A stretch of 64,000 nucleotides of DNA, taken from positions 34,742,613 to 34,806,612 of the forward strand of contig OX439038.1 of assembly GCA_949317995.1 (NCBI GenBank), written 5' to 3'. The notes beneath the pieces were generated by a model. That model was given only the letters and a program-made list of their open reading frames with translations, was not told where the DNA came from and searched no databases. Origin of the DNA: Acholoe squamosa. Its lineage: Eukaryota; Annelida; Polychaeta; Phyllodocida; Polynoidae. The first letter of the stretch is position 1; each line of letters begins with the position of its first letter. Of this stretch, positions 34,395-44,612 are shown piece after piece. The position numbers and the translations under genes are program-made.

Positions 34395-37247
34395 TTATAT
34401 ATTAATAGATTCTATCATACATTTCTTTGATAAGGTCTTAAATTTATCTTTGTCCCTAATATTCCTGATATCAGGCTCTAGATTATTCCACGTTTGGGCA
34501 CATAAACATTCAGGAGATTTTGTGTAAGCTGTACAATTAATTTTCATATAATTTAATACAGGAGCATTTGAAAATCTTGTCGTTCTAACAGTAGGTTTAA
34601 TATACTCTTCCTTTGTGGATCTCTTATGAGCTAACATTTTTATATGGTGTAGTCTTCTAGCTTCAAGTTTCGGGCTCTTTGTGTCCCTATGTACAAGATC
34701 TGTTGGGGTTAGTACATGTACATCTAGACAGGTTTTTAAACATTTATTTTGCAATCTTTGCAATACTTGTAACAAATCAGCATTAGATCCATTGTATAAA
34801 ATATCACAGTAGTCAATAATTGGTATTATATGCATTTTGTACATTCTTAATCTTGCTTCAGTCGATAAATATTTTCTTGTTTTATACAAAATTAATGATT
34901 TGAATCGAACACTCTTGATAACATTTCTCACATGCATATTAAAATTCATTTCTTGGTCAAGGGTAACCCCTAAGTATTTGTATGATTGAACATTCATTAA
35001 AGTTTTACCATTGAGGACAATCCTAGGTTTTTGTATTTTTTTCAATTTAATTGCTGAAGCAAAGGTCATTATTTTCGTCTTGGTTTCATTCATAGTAAGT
35101 TTGTTGGCTGAAGACCAGAGAGAGAAGGAATTAAGTGCAATGGTCAGCTGATTTGTTAAGGCGTCTAAGTTTTTTCCGGATACATACAGTACAGAGTCGT
35201 CTGCATATAGCAAGGTTTTATGTACATCATTATCAGAAATGCAGTCATTAATATACAATAAAAAGAACAAAGGACCCAATATTGAGCCCTGTGGTACGCC
35301 ACATGTTAGATTTGCTTTATCTGAACGTATATGGTTGGCTATAGCACATTGCTGTCTCCTTGATAAATAATTCTCAATTAAGGTTAAATTTCTATTTCTG
35401 ACTCCGTATTGTTCTAATTTCTTTAATAATATTAAGTGATTTACCGAATCAAATGCTTTTTTTATATCAATAAAGGCAGCCATTGTTATATTACCTTCAT
35501 TTCTATTTTTTAATACATCGTCAACTAATACTGAGATGGAGTCTAGTGTAGATTTACCTTTCTGATATCCACCTTGATTTTTCGATAAAATATCATACCT
35601 TTCTAAATGGTCACTTAGTTTGTTATGTATAAGTCTTTCTAGGATCTTTCCCGGTACCGGTAGAACACTTATCGGTCTAAGGTTAGATACATTGGATGGG
35701 TCCCCTCCTTTGGGGAGAGGAGTAACCGTAGCAATTTTCCAACTATCAGGGATTTGGCCTGTGTTCGTAATCAAATTAATGATTTTTATAAATTTTTGAG
35801 GGAACTTTAACATAGTTTTTTTGAATATATCTGTAGATAAATAGTCAATAGCAGATGACTTGGATATATCTATGTCAGATAAGCATTTCATAATTTCATC
35901 ATCTGTAAAGACCATCTCTGGCATATCCACCTCACATCTCGTGCCCTTAAAATTAAAAATGGTTTGATGTTGTTCCGCCAGCCTAGGACCAATTTCTGTG
36001 AAAAAATTATTTATATAAGTAGAGGTGTCATTAATTGAAATTACTTGGCCATTTTCGTCAGTTAACATAATTGACTTGCTGTTAGATTTATTAGAAGGTA
36101 AAATATCTTTAATAGTGCTCCAAAATTTCTTAGAATCTTTCTTAAATACCTCTGATAGGTTGGAATAATATGTTTCCTTAGCCGATTCAATGTCTCTATT
36201 AACCTGGTTTCGACTCTCTCTAGCTCTGTGCCACGATATGATATCCAAATTTTTCCTGGCTAACTTTAATAAAGCATTTTTGTCGTTGATCTTTTCAAGC
36301 AGCTCATTAGTCATCCATGGGCTAGGTTTGTCTATCACCTTAAAGCTTTTTACCGGGCATTGCAGGTCTAACATTCTTTTTATCATATTTTCTAATATAG
36401 TCCAGCAAACATTTGGGTCATTTGATTCATTAAAATGGTCCCAATTACAATCTTCTAAGTCTAGATAAAATTTTTCTAAGTTAAGTTTATTATATGATCT
36501 TCCAAAAAAAGTTCTAAAATTTTTCTTTGTGTGTATTTGGGTTTTTAGGATATGTACCGGTAGGTGGTCTGATAGGTGTATATTCAATGCACCACTGGAG
36601 GTAATGGAATCACAGTTTGAGAAGATCAAGTCTATACACGTGTTGGTACCTGATGTGGTTGTGACCTCGTTAACCAGTTGTACTAAGTTAAAATGATCAA
36701 AGGTTTCTATAAGTAGTTGTTTGTCTGGGGTATTGTTTAGTACATTTACATTTAAATCCCCTAAAATAAAAATATCATATCTATCCAAATTGTCTATTTG
36801 TAGCAGTAAAGCTCGCATTGTGTTACAAAATTCCATAAGGTTTCCCGCAGGTGGTCTATAGACATTACATACAATACATTTTTTATTTGCACCCTTGGCT
36901 GATAGTAGCCATTGAACTTCTATATTTTCATTAGACCTGTTTAAGGCCTTAAACCTGTCTACTGAACATGATAGACTTTCATCGACATATGCACAGAGTC
37001 CACCTCCTCTATATATACTGATACGATCTTGACGAAAAAGATTATACCTTGGGAAGCTATACAAGTTACTACAATCCATTTCGTTCAACCAGGTCTCAGA
37101 AAATAATATGATATCAATGAAATTATTATCCAGCTCCTCCTTGATTTTTGTAAATTTATTTCTTACACTCCTGGCATTCATATGTATTATTGAGAAACCT
37201 TTCCTGAATTTATTTTTTAAAGACATGCTTGTATCTGGTAAATACAT
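34395..37247 (-). CDS. LINE ORF2: endonuclease and reverse transcriptase
   Basis: 950 residues. Residues about 17-235 are an apurinic/apyrimidinic-type endonuclease with NARS (Asn24), SETWL (Glu51), GDLNVN (Asp164) and SDHLP (Asp227, His228). Residues about 500-760 are the reverse transcriptase, with LRPISVLP, FIDIKKAFDSVNH (Asp594), CGVPQGSILGPLFFLLYIND and LLYADDSVLYVSG (YADD 681-684), followed by thumb motif YKYLGVTLDQEMNF. The C-terminal 190 residues lack a clear zinc knuckle. The protein nicks target DNA and copies the element RNA at the nick. Motif order places it with CR1/L2-like LINEs. The ATG used is the first in frame; downstream starts are possible. Confidence 0.9.
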   Translation of the reverse strand: MYLPDTSMSLKNKFRKGFSIIHMNARSVRNKFTKIKEELDNNFIDIILFSETWLNEMDCSNLYSFPRYNLFRQDRISIYRGGGLCAYVDESLSCSVDRFKALNRSNENIEVQWLLSAKGANKKCIVCNVYRPPAGNLMEFCNTMRALLLQIDNLDRYDIFILGDLNVNVLNNTPDKQLLIETFDHFNLVQLVNEVTTTSGTNTCIDLIFSNCDSITSSGALNIHLSDHLPVHILKTQIHTKKNFRTFFGRSYNKLNLEKFYLDLEDCNWDHFNESNDPNVCWTILENMIKRMLDLQCPVKSFKVIDKPSPWMTNELLEKINDKNALLKLARKNLDIISWHRARESRNQVNRDIESAKETYYSNLSEVFKKDSKKFWSTIKDILPSNKSNSKSIMLTDENGQVISINDTSTYINNFFTEIGPRLAEQHQTIFNFKGTRCEVDMPEMVFTDDEIMKCLSDIDISKSSAIDYLSTDIFKKTMLKFPQKFIKIINLITNTGQIPDSWKIATVTPLPKGGDPSNVSNLRPISVLPVPGKILERLIHNKLSDHLERYDILSKNQGGYQKGKSTLDSISVLVDDVLKNRNEGNITMAAFIDIKKAFDSVNHLILLKKLEQYGVRNRNLTLIENYLSRRQQCAIANHIRSDKANLTCGVPQGSILGPLFFLLYINDCISDNDVHKTLLYADDSVLYVSGKNLDALTNQLTIALNSFSLWSSANKLTMNETKTKIMTFASAIKLKKIQKPRIVLNGKTLMNVQSYKYLGVTLDQEMNFNMHVRNVIKSVRFKSLILYKTRKYLSTEARLRMYKMHIIPIIDYCDILYNGSNADLLQVLQRLQNKCLKTCLDVHVLTPTDLVHRDTKSPKLEARRLHHIKMLAHKRSTKEEYIKPTVRTTRFSNAPVLNYMKINCTAYTKSPECLCAQTWNNLEPDIRNIRDKDKFKTLSKKCMIESINI

Positions 37248-37495
37248 ATAAACTCGACATAGTCAACATGCTGTATAATGTATACATATGTGATCATTCT
37301 ACTAGTGCATGTTACATTAATCCAGGTCATTGTAGACCACGCGTTATAAAAATATACATACCCCCCCCCTCCACAGGCTTACAGCTCTTCTGGCTACCTA
37401 TGGTTAACAATATATGAGTCGGCAGTTAAAAATTCAAGGACTATGGCTTTATATCAATTAGGAACTTAGCTATATAATATACCAGAACATATTTA

Positions 37496-38863
37496 TTAAT
37501 TTTCATCAGGATTTCCATGTACTCTGGTTAGTTGCGCACGGATTTTTTGAAGGATTTGTCCCATCAGGTTCTCCCCCTTAACATTTCCAGACGTACATTG
37601 ATTTGCCTGCCCGAAGTGCATTTTCACCCCCCATATAGGGTTGAAGCTGGCCTCATACAAGTTCTTGTTTCCAGTAGAGATTAGATAGTCCCTCATATAT
37701 GGTATGGCAAATTTCTGCTCATTGATCTCCTGCATGACAGTGGCAGCCATCTTGTTCCAATCTGCAGTAGGTTTGATTTTCCTTGCTTCGTACATAATTT
37801 GTACCGGGTCTTCTAACTTCTTTAGGGATAGTGCTAGGTTGTTCTGACCACAAGCTTGGGCCTTAGACACTTGATAAGCCTGTTCGGAGCTGTTGTATTC
37901 CACTCCTCTGTATGATATTTGGCAATGGAAAAGATTAGACAGTTTATGGTGGTGTGATTTGAACATTAAACCATCTGGTGTTTCGGCTTCATTGGCTTTT
38001 TGCATGTTCAGGTCTTGGTATGGGAGCTGATGAAGTTGACTGTGCTCGAAGGGCTTTTTGTCTATTATAATTTTACGTTGCCTCAGCTGGGTGTTGTAGC
38101 CCTGTCGTTTCGCCAGATAATGCATAGCACGTAAATCATTGAACTCCTTTTGCTCCACTTCTCCAAGTTCATCCCCAATAGATACATGCTTATATAGAAA
38201 CTTGCCCTTTAAATTCTTGAGGAGTCTCATCAGCTTCGGTTTGGTGTATACGTTGTTGAACACAATTTTAATCGGTCGATATGTCTTCTTGTTTACATCA
38301 TGGGCGCCGCCATCTTGGTTTCGTATGACGGGTGTTCCTGCGCGACTACAACTTTGAACACTTTCGATGCCAAAATCCGCGCGCACATCCCTGAACAGTT
38401 GGTTAATCTTTTCTAGTAGATTTTCGTTGTCGGATTCCTCTAGGCCTTTTACCACGACAATTTTCCTCTTAATGTCCTCATCTATCTTCTCAAATCTCTG
38501 TGCATGTTTTAATAGCAGGTCTGTTTGCGCTTGGATATTTTGTGTGTGTGCCGTCATGGCGTCTCCAGTCTCTTTGACAGTGGTGGATACAGAATTTAAT
38601 GTTCCTTCTGTAGAAGTTAGCCTAGTTGTTAATCCGTCCAAAGTAGTGTTAATGGTTGTAGAGGTCTTATTTAAGGAATCAATAGAATCCTTGAACCCAT
38701 CGAGACTAGTTTTCATCTCAAGTTGTAGTTCCTCCACTGTTTTAACTCTCCTGTCAATAGAGTTGACGGCGGCGATGACATCCTTCAAGGTGGCTTCCGG
38801 TGGGAGCATTTCGATCTCTTTTCCTCTCCTTCTAGTTTGAAGTTTGTCTTTAGCATTTGACAT
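37496..38863 (-). CDS. LINE ORF1 protein with coiled coil, RRM-like region and C-terminal NADAR/YbiA-like domain
   Basis: 455 residues. Residues 25-135 are Ser/Thr-rich heptad-like coiled coil (SLDGFKDSIDSLNKTSTT, LDGLTTRLTSTEGTLNSV). Residues 133-275 look like an RRM-type core plus C-terminal domain as in other LINE ORF1 proteins (KRKIVVVKGLEES; YRPIKIVFNN; LLKNLKGKFLYKHVSIG). Residues about 302-445 match the NADAR (YbiA, DUF1768) pattern: HKLSNLFHCQISYRGVEYNS, SSEQAYQVSKAQ (Glu327), Trp369 followed by a KF pair (384-385), LISTGNKNLYEAS, IWGVKM (Trp411) and KGENLMGQILQKIR. Known NADAR proteins include the E. coli YbiA N-glycosidase acting on riboflavin intermediates, and ADP-ribose-linked hydrolases. 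The role in a LINE is not known to me. Frame intact. Confidence 0.85.
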   Translation of the reverse strand: MSNAKDKLQTRRRGKEIEMLPPEATLKDVIAAVNSIDRRVKTVEELQLEMKTSLDGFKDSIDSLNKTSTTINTTLDGLTTRLTSTEGTLNSVSTTVKETGDAMTAHTQNIQAQTDLLLKHAQRFEKIDEDIKRKIVVVKGLEESDNENLLEKINQLFRDVRADFGIESVQSCSRAGTPVIRNQDGGAHDVNKKTYRPIKIVFNNVYTKPKLMRLLKNLKGKFLYKHVSIGDELGEVEQKEFNDLRAMHYLAKRQGYNTQLRQRKIIIDKKPFEHSQLHQLPYQDLNMQKANEAETPDGLMFKSHHHKLSNLFHCQISYRGVEYNSSEQAYQVSKAQACGQNNLALSLKKLEDPVQIMYEARKIKPTADWNKMAATVMQEINEQKFAIPYMRDYLISTGNKNLYEASFNPIWGVKMHFGQANQCTSGNVKGENLMGQILQKIRAQLTRVHGNPDEN

Positions 38864-38985
38864 CCTGTATATATCTGCTTGGAACTTTTATGAAGTAGTA
38901 TGTCAAGTTTGACAACGTTCCTATGTGTATATCCTAGTAAATATGTAGAAATTCTACAGTCCAGTTTTCAACCGCTCAACCTTGC

Positions 38986-38997
38986 GCCGCCATCTTG
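38986..38997 (-). promoter_or_regulatory. YY1-like motif in LINE 5' UTR
   Basis: On the minus strand caagatggcggc matches the AAGATGGCGGC core bound by YY1. It lies about 125 bases before the ORF1 start. A YY1 site near the 5' end positions transcription in mammalian L1; a like role here is inference. Confidence 0.4.
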
Positions 38998-39070
38998 TTC
39001 TCTCTTGTTTGGCATGTTTCTCTGTTCATTTCTTGATTACTGCTAGTTCATCTATTTTACTCTGCATGTC

Positions 39071-42000
39071 TGCAAATTCGCACACCCACTATATGTCCCC
39101 CGGATATGTCCCTTTGATCCATTTCAATTTGTTAAAGGGGCTATACACCTTTCAGGCACTTGGGGGGGGGGGGTCTCTCTGTATGATGTCATGTTAAGGG
39201 GGGGGGGTCTAGTGTTGCATGACAAAACACGACAAGGGGGAGTCAAAAATGGTATAAAAAAAAGCATGACGTCATTTGTACGTAATTGTCTGTAGTCTGC
39301 TGCTTCTACTCTCCTGCTGATTGGTCTATTACAAGGAGCGTCCATACCCCATGAGGTGCCTACAAATTGGGTTTCAGCTCACGCAGCATTTAAGAAAGAA
39401 ACATTGCTGTTATACTCGAGGACTTTCTACTGGTGTTGCAGTTAGCTATGCGTTAGATATCCTAGATTCCATTTATGATTAACATTCATGATTAACATCC
39501 CAGCCCCTCCAAACGGACAAACAAAATCAGATTCCTTTTGAGGGGGACATAGAAATTTCCCTTTTGAAAAAAACGATATGCACGCTGCCATAGTTCAAAG
39601 GTAGGGTGGCGGGGGCCGAAAATGCCTCTGGTACAGATTGGTATGACTAAATTTGGGGAGGGGAGGTATCCCCAGAGGTATATAATGGATAATCCCATAG
39701 TTCATAAGGTGGCAATTGCTTCAAAATTCCCCTACAGGTCTGAATACTTTTATCACGCCCCCAATTAGAAATCCTCAGCCGGCCAATGGCCACTCCACCG
39801 CATTCATGTACGTTGCCAAATTAGCTCAAATTGCTTTGTAGCTATCATAGCACTCATGTACAGTGTACTAACTTAAAACATATACCCACACAGAAAGAGC
39901 ATGAAGTATAGAAACGATGAGGATAAAATGCATTGAAGATAAAATTCCCTAAATTAACGCGTTTGTATTTCATGCATGGAGGCACAATCAATGTATTCTC
40001 TATATAATATAGTATATATTACGGAGCTCCTAAGATCAGACTGGGTATAGATGCACAGGAGCATTGCCACGCAGTGATTATTCTAAACCAATGGCTAAAT
40101 GGGTTGGTCATATTGCTATTTCAAAATTGGGAATTAACAGTATTCTTTGGCAGCCAAACGCCAGCACATTGATTGTGTACATACTTGTATTCATATACTA
40201 CTCACGACAGATCCTCATATGTCCTGCAGCTGTGTACAGCAGACGACTTTCGGCATTTCACTGGTTCATCAGAATAATGTACCAGCAGATATAGCAAGGT
40301 CTACGTCCACACAGTCACCTGTCTCGTCCTAGGACTACAATAGCTACTACCACATTGATATTAATGTCCATTGAATTGTAACCATGCTGTTCTGTGGTAG
40401 AAGACTGAGCGTGGGCTGGCGACTCTCGTCACTCATGCCATAGGTCAAACAAACTGAGAAGACAAATATTGGAGTGGTGGGGTGGGCGCCACGCGGGCAG
40501 GACGCCGTCTGACATAACGGCCCGTCACACCAGCTGCATACTTGTCCCAGCGCATTGATCTGTTCGACTGCTCTGCCATCTAGGTGCCGGCTGCTGCACT
40601 GTTATAATCCTGATAGGGCTAGTCTGATACCGTGGAGTAGGACATACATGTGTATATACAGTGATGAGGGGATGGTAGATGATGGCACCCGAACGCTGTT
40701 GAACGCTAGACTGATTTTTTGGCCTATATCTATGAGTACCAATTGCCCCAAAATCCACCTGTACCTGATACATGCACAGTGCATATCTGTTCCCCCATGG
40801 GATCCCGCACTTTGAATATTTAATAAGGGCAGAGCTGGGATTTTGAAAAGGGGTGTGGGGGTCCAGCCCCAGGGCCGATTGATCAGCCAATCTCGCAAGC
40901 GATATGCTCAAACTAATACGTGAATGGTGCTGTACCTCTTTTAAGGGGGTTTGCCCCTAAAAGAATTGAAATATAGATATCACAATCGGGATCACAATGT
41001 ATATAGTTTAAGGCATTTTGGCATACTATCAGAGGTAAGTCTATAAATATGAGAACAGGAAGTAAAAATCTTATTTGATCACCCAAAGGTGTTTGAGGGA
41101 GGCATGGGGGCTTGTCCCCTAGAAAATTTTAGAAATATGAACATCAAACTCAATAGTTTTAAGCATTTTGGCCTAAACCTGGGGTGGGCAGGGTTTTCAG
41201 AAAGGGGATGCAAATCTTATGTGGTAATGCATCGTTCTTGAGACGGTTTGGGGGATGGTTCAAGAAAAAATATTGAAAATATAGATGTCAAACTCTCTAG
41301 TAATTGAGGGATTCAGGTTGTCTCTTGTGATCTGTCCCGGATATCTCATGGCCTGTTGGTAATAACAGGAGGGAGGTGTTGACTATATAATGTGTGACAT
41401 TTCCACTATCCCCGCCCCCTGTCCCATTCAAAATGTTAGATCGATAAAGCTTGCACCAAGCCTAAGGGTCACCCTATTGGTCTGCCCGTCAAAGGTTGTC
41501 AGGTGTGAGCATTACCATAGGCATATTGTATATTGGAGGGGACTGGAGGATATTAAGGGCAAAAATTCATTTAGAAGCAGGGGGTTCATGGCAACATTTT
41601 TAGAGCCCTTATTGATGACCGATGAAGTAACCCCCCCCCCCCCCCCCGCCCCCATTCAACAAAGGTACATTGCAGTCCATCAAGATGCTCGACCAAAGAA
41701 TCGTCATGGGCCGAACAAATTTGCACAGCTCTCGGGTATGTGGAGCAGAAAAAGAAGTATAGGATCATGAGTCCATTCTAAATCTAATCACCCCCCCCCC
41801 CCCACCTGTATAATCCAGCTCTAAGCGACTGAAAGGGACCACTTAATCATCTGCACGTTATCATACTCGAGATATCGCTCCTATGATAACATTAACTATA
41901 CCTCTATACCATTTATGTTTTCTTAGCACAATACTACATTAGTCCAAGTCTCGGTGGAATTTAGCGGATGTTGTTGGGCGGACGGGGTATTTTACTTTAA

Positions 42001-42398
42001 GCCTTCTCAGAGATTGCCCCATACTTCCACTCAAAGATATTGATGATTGTCCCTTACATTATTACATACGTTTATGAGTGAGACAGCTTACCTGCCATAT
42101 CCATGAACACCCCCTCACTTCATTCATATACATAACCCACCAGCAGGAGATCAATGTAAGCGGCACCTATTTAACTCTCGTGGCCTCATTTTTTCAGAAT
42201 CATGTCTGTTGATGAGGGTAATGAATGTGATATTGTGCCCGTGCTAAAAGTCCACCACGCCGACAGGTGTCCATATCCCCAGCACCACGGTACCGTGCTG
42301 GCAGTGAAAGGTGTTAGTCGTCAGGATAAGTACCGCTCACGGCCAGGCATGACTTTGAACCCTGTCACCTGACAGATTAGATAAACTTTAGTCACTAG

Positions 42399-42400
<2 letters not shown>
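39071..42400. other. No gene; scattered low-complexity repeats
   Basis: Homopolymer G/C runs at 39161-39173, 39199-39208, 41630-41647 and 41790-41803. At 40820-41310 three diverged blocks share phrases like attttgaaaaggggtg and aggcattttggc, so an old tandem repeat of roughly 150-170 bp is likely. No reading frame here has recognisable domains. Confidence 0.45.

Positions 42401-42459
<59 letters not shown>
42401..42459. repeat. (CT)n microsatellite
   Basis: 59 bp of pure CT repeat. Confidence 0.98.
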
Positions 42460-42462
<3 letters not shown>

Positions 42463-42664
42463 GTATCATGGAGTTTAATCGGCTTCTTAATGCCTAATAG
42501 GGTTAGTTTTAGATTGTCTAAGGTTAATTCAGAATATATTTAGGTCTACTCAGATGATAATTCTGTACAGGGATAAACGCTCTATAAAGTGTTTAAATCT
42601 AAAGTTAAACACATGATTCCTAAACTCTTTCAAAATCCTTAACACACTTGCCTGGCTTAAACAC

Positions 42665-43075
42665 ACCTTTGGGACCATCCATAAATTACGTACGCACTAA
42701 GGGGGGTGGGGGGGGGGGGTCAAGCCACATGCGTACAGATGCGTACAGGGGAAGGGGGGGGGGGTCTAGGGGCATTTTGGCATTAGGGAGTGGTCATTAT
42801 TTATCAACAGGTGGGGTGGTGGGTTTTCGGGCGGACGCGTGGAAATTTTTTACGCCCCCCTCGCTGGCTTTTTCTGCTAAAAAGAGGGTGAATTTTTTAG
42901 GCCCCCCTCAAGAGGGGTCAATTTTTTTTTAGCCCCCCCTCGGGAGGGGTCTGAAAATTTTACGCCCCCCCTCAAACTCACCACCCCCCTGTTGATAAAT
43001 AATGACCACTCCCTTAGCATTATGTACGCAGAAAGGTGCTTTGATGCTGAATTTAGGGTATTTTGGACTGAGTTT
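42665..43075. mobile_element. Older MITE-like repeat carrying a nested MITE
   Basis: Begins gggaccatccataaattacg, a typical end of a widespread metazoan MITE type (from memory). Its gcatt..gcattatgtacgcag sequence is interrupted by the complete MITE at 42786-43013. Confidence 0.5.
42786..43013. mobile_element. Harbinger-like MITE, 228 bp, TTA target duplication
   Basis: The left end gggagtggtcattatttatc is the reverse complement of the right end gataaataatgaccactccc; the terminal repeats run for about 40 bp. TTA flanks both ends (42783-42785 and 43014-43016), the 3-bp duplication typical of PIF/Harbinger elements. The centre is made of repeated C/G runs. Related remnants are at 8525 and 32879. 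Confidence 0.8.
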
Positions 43076-43504
43076 TAGGGGCCTGATCTTTATTTGGCAA
43101 GCAACACATCTTAATAAGGGTTTTTTTTTCAGTGCTTCACCTTTAATTGTATATTAAACCTAACAATGTGTAGTTTGATATGAATTATTCCTAAGAGTAA
43201 TGGCATTAAGCCATAGGGGTAGCTACACTGACAGAAAAAAAGAGGATCAGCCTGAGTTTCACCTAGTCTCTTGTGCTGTCTGAGTATCAAGAGAGCCTCT
43301 GCTAGAGGCTCTCCCCTGATATGCCATACTCATGCTGAGCCTGCTTCAATGCCACACATTAGGAAAAAGGATCAGCATGAGTATGGCACAAGGCTCAGGC
43401 ATGGTGCCATACTCAGTCTGAATCTAACTGAATACTCCAGCAAAGCAGGGGTCTAGCCCTTACACTGATGTCTGAGATTATATCATATCCTAGCACCCAC
43501 CACA
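43076..43504. other. No gene; small inverted repeats
   Basis: Short palindromic phrases such as gagcctctgctagaggctc (43293-43311) and the inverted pair gccatactcatgctgagcc / catgagtatggcacaaggct (43324, 43378). No coding signal. Confidence 0.4.
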
Positions 43505-43590
43505 CCATGTGCCTCATTAGCTCAGTTGATATGGCACTGAACTCTGCATCTGAAGGTGGTGAGTTCAAGCCCCATTGATATTTTTGTAAA
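43505..43590 (+). other. tRNA-like sequence 1 (SINE or pseudo-tRNA)
   Basis: An A-box-like ttagctcagttgatatgg and a B-box-like gagttcaagcccc are 35 bases apart with an anticodon-loop-like ctgcatc between. Acceptor arms do not pair, so it is not a functional tRNA. Confidence 0.5.
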
Positions 43591-43964
43591 GTCATTCTCG
43601 GTAAGTCAATCTTATTGCTACAATGTGAGCATGAATATGCATTCATAATGGGGTTGTGAGAAGATTTTTCCCTATTAAGCCCCCCCTCACCCATTCTTGC
43701 ACATACTCAATATCCTTTCTATTATCCTCTAGTCCTTAGAACCATGATATCTAAGAATATAATCTTATCTATTTAGGAATATAATAGGAATTAATCACTA
43801 AAACATTTAGAGTATGATCATATCTTTGCAGTAAATGTAAAAGTAACATATGGTCCCAGGCATATTTCTAATGTTTTGGGGCTTGGAAAAAAGTAGAATA
43901 CCAGATTTCACCACACAGAGGGAGCAGATCATATGAGATTTCAAGTGGAGATCTTTCAGCACAG

Positions 43965-44040
43965 TCAAGATGGTGTAGTGGTAACATGTTTACCTTCATA
44001 TGAGAAGGTCCTGAGTTCAATTCCAGCCCAGGGATGCTCT
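43965..44040 (+). other. tRNA-like sequence 2
   Basis: Contains gatggtgtagtggtaacatg (A-box-like) and gagttcaattcc (B-box-like) with a strong inner stem accttc/gaaggt. The anticodon-loop geometry is off by one and the acceptor arms do not pair, so it is a pseudo-tRNA or SINE head. Confidence 0.5.
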
Positions 44041-44254
44041 TCAAAAGTTGCAAGTTTTCAACCCGAAATATTTTGTTATGCAAACGATTTATTTTCTTGC
44101 TATTTTCTGACTTGGCAGACGTTGAAGATTCTGTCAGTTTTCAAGCAAGCATCTATTTCAATTAGTTACAAAGTTAGGTCTTAGAAAAATGCACTGTAAT
44201 AGATGAGATGTTTCCTATTAAACTGAAAAAAAGAAAAATGTTTCTCAGCATCAC

Positions 44255-44330
44255 CTAGACTTGAACCTGAGACCCCTCACATGCAAAGCGAGAATCCTAA
44301 CGCTGTGCCACCTCTACAACTGGTGAGCCA
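44255..44330 (-). other. tRNA-like sequence 3, Ala(TGC)-like
   Basis: On the minus strand: gaggtggcacagcgttagga (A box) and caggttcaagtctagg (B box). The anticodon arm ctcgc-tttgcat-gtgag is well formed with anticodon tgc. T and acceptor stems are poor. Confidence 0.55.
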
Positions 44331-44544
44331 GGTTACAATAGGCATATAAGTAGGACTGTGCAATACTTACTGAGGACATTGTGGACATTTGTCCTTACTA
44401 TGGGCATTTTTCCTTACTATGGTCACTCCAGTCTGTGTTCCCTATTAGTCTACTGGGCCTCATATGACCAATGACATCTCACTGTAGTAGGTCTATGGTT
44501 GAAATATCATATTGATAGTGCCACTTTCAACACCTGACCCGCTA

Positions 44545-44612
44545 GCACATATAGGAGCACAAAGGAGTCACAATAAGGAGGTACACGGTTCAAATCCCAC
44601 CAAGGAGCAAAA
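44545..44612 (+). other. tRNA-like sequence 4
   Basis: A good B box (cacggttcaaatcccacc) is preceded 35-40 bases upstream by a weak A-box-like gctagcacatataggag. Degenerate. Confidence 0.4.

Larger units (their letters stand above)
33781..39070 (-). mobile_element. Apparently intact CR1/L2-like LINE, two ORFs
   Basis: On the minus strand the order is 5' UTR (about 38864-39070), ORF1 (37496-38863), a 248-bp spacer, ORF2 (34395-37247), and a 3' UTR of about 600 bp ending near an AATAAA at 33789-33794. Both ORFs are free of stops and frameshifts and all catalytic motifs of ORF2 are present, so this copy may be, or recently was, active. The outer borders are estimates; I could not define the target duplication. 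Confidence 0.8.

Noticed and set aside
43505-44330. Functional tRNA genes
   Set aside because: Acceptor and T stems do not pair; anticodon loop lengths are wrong in two of them.
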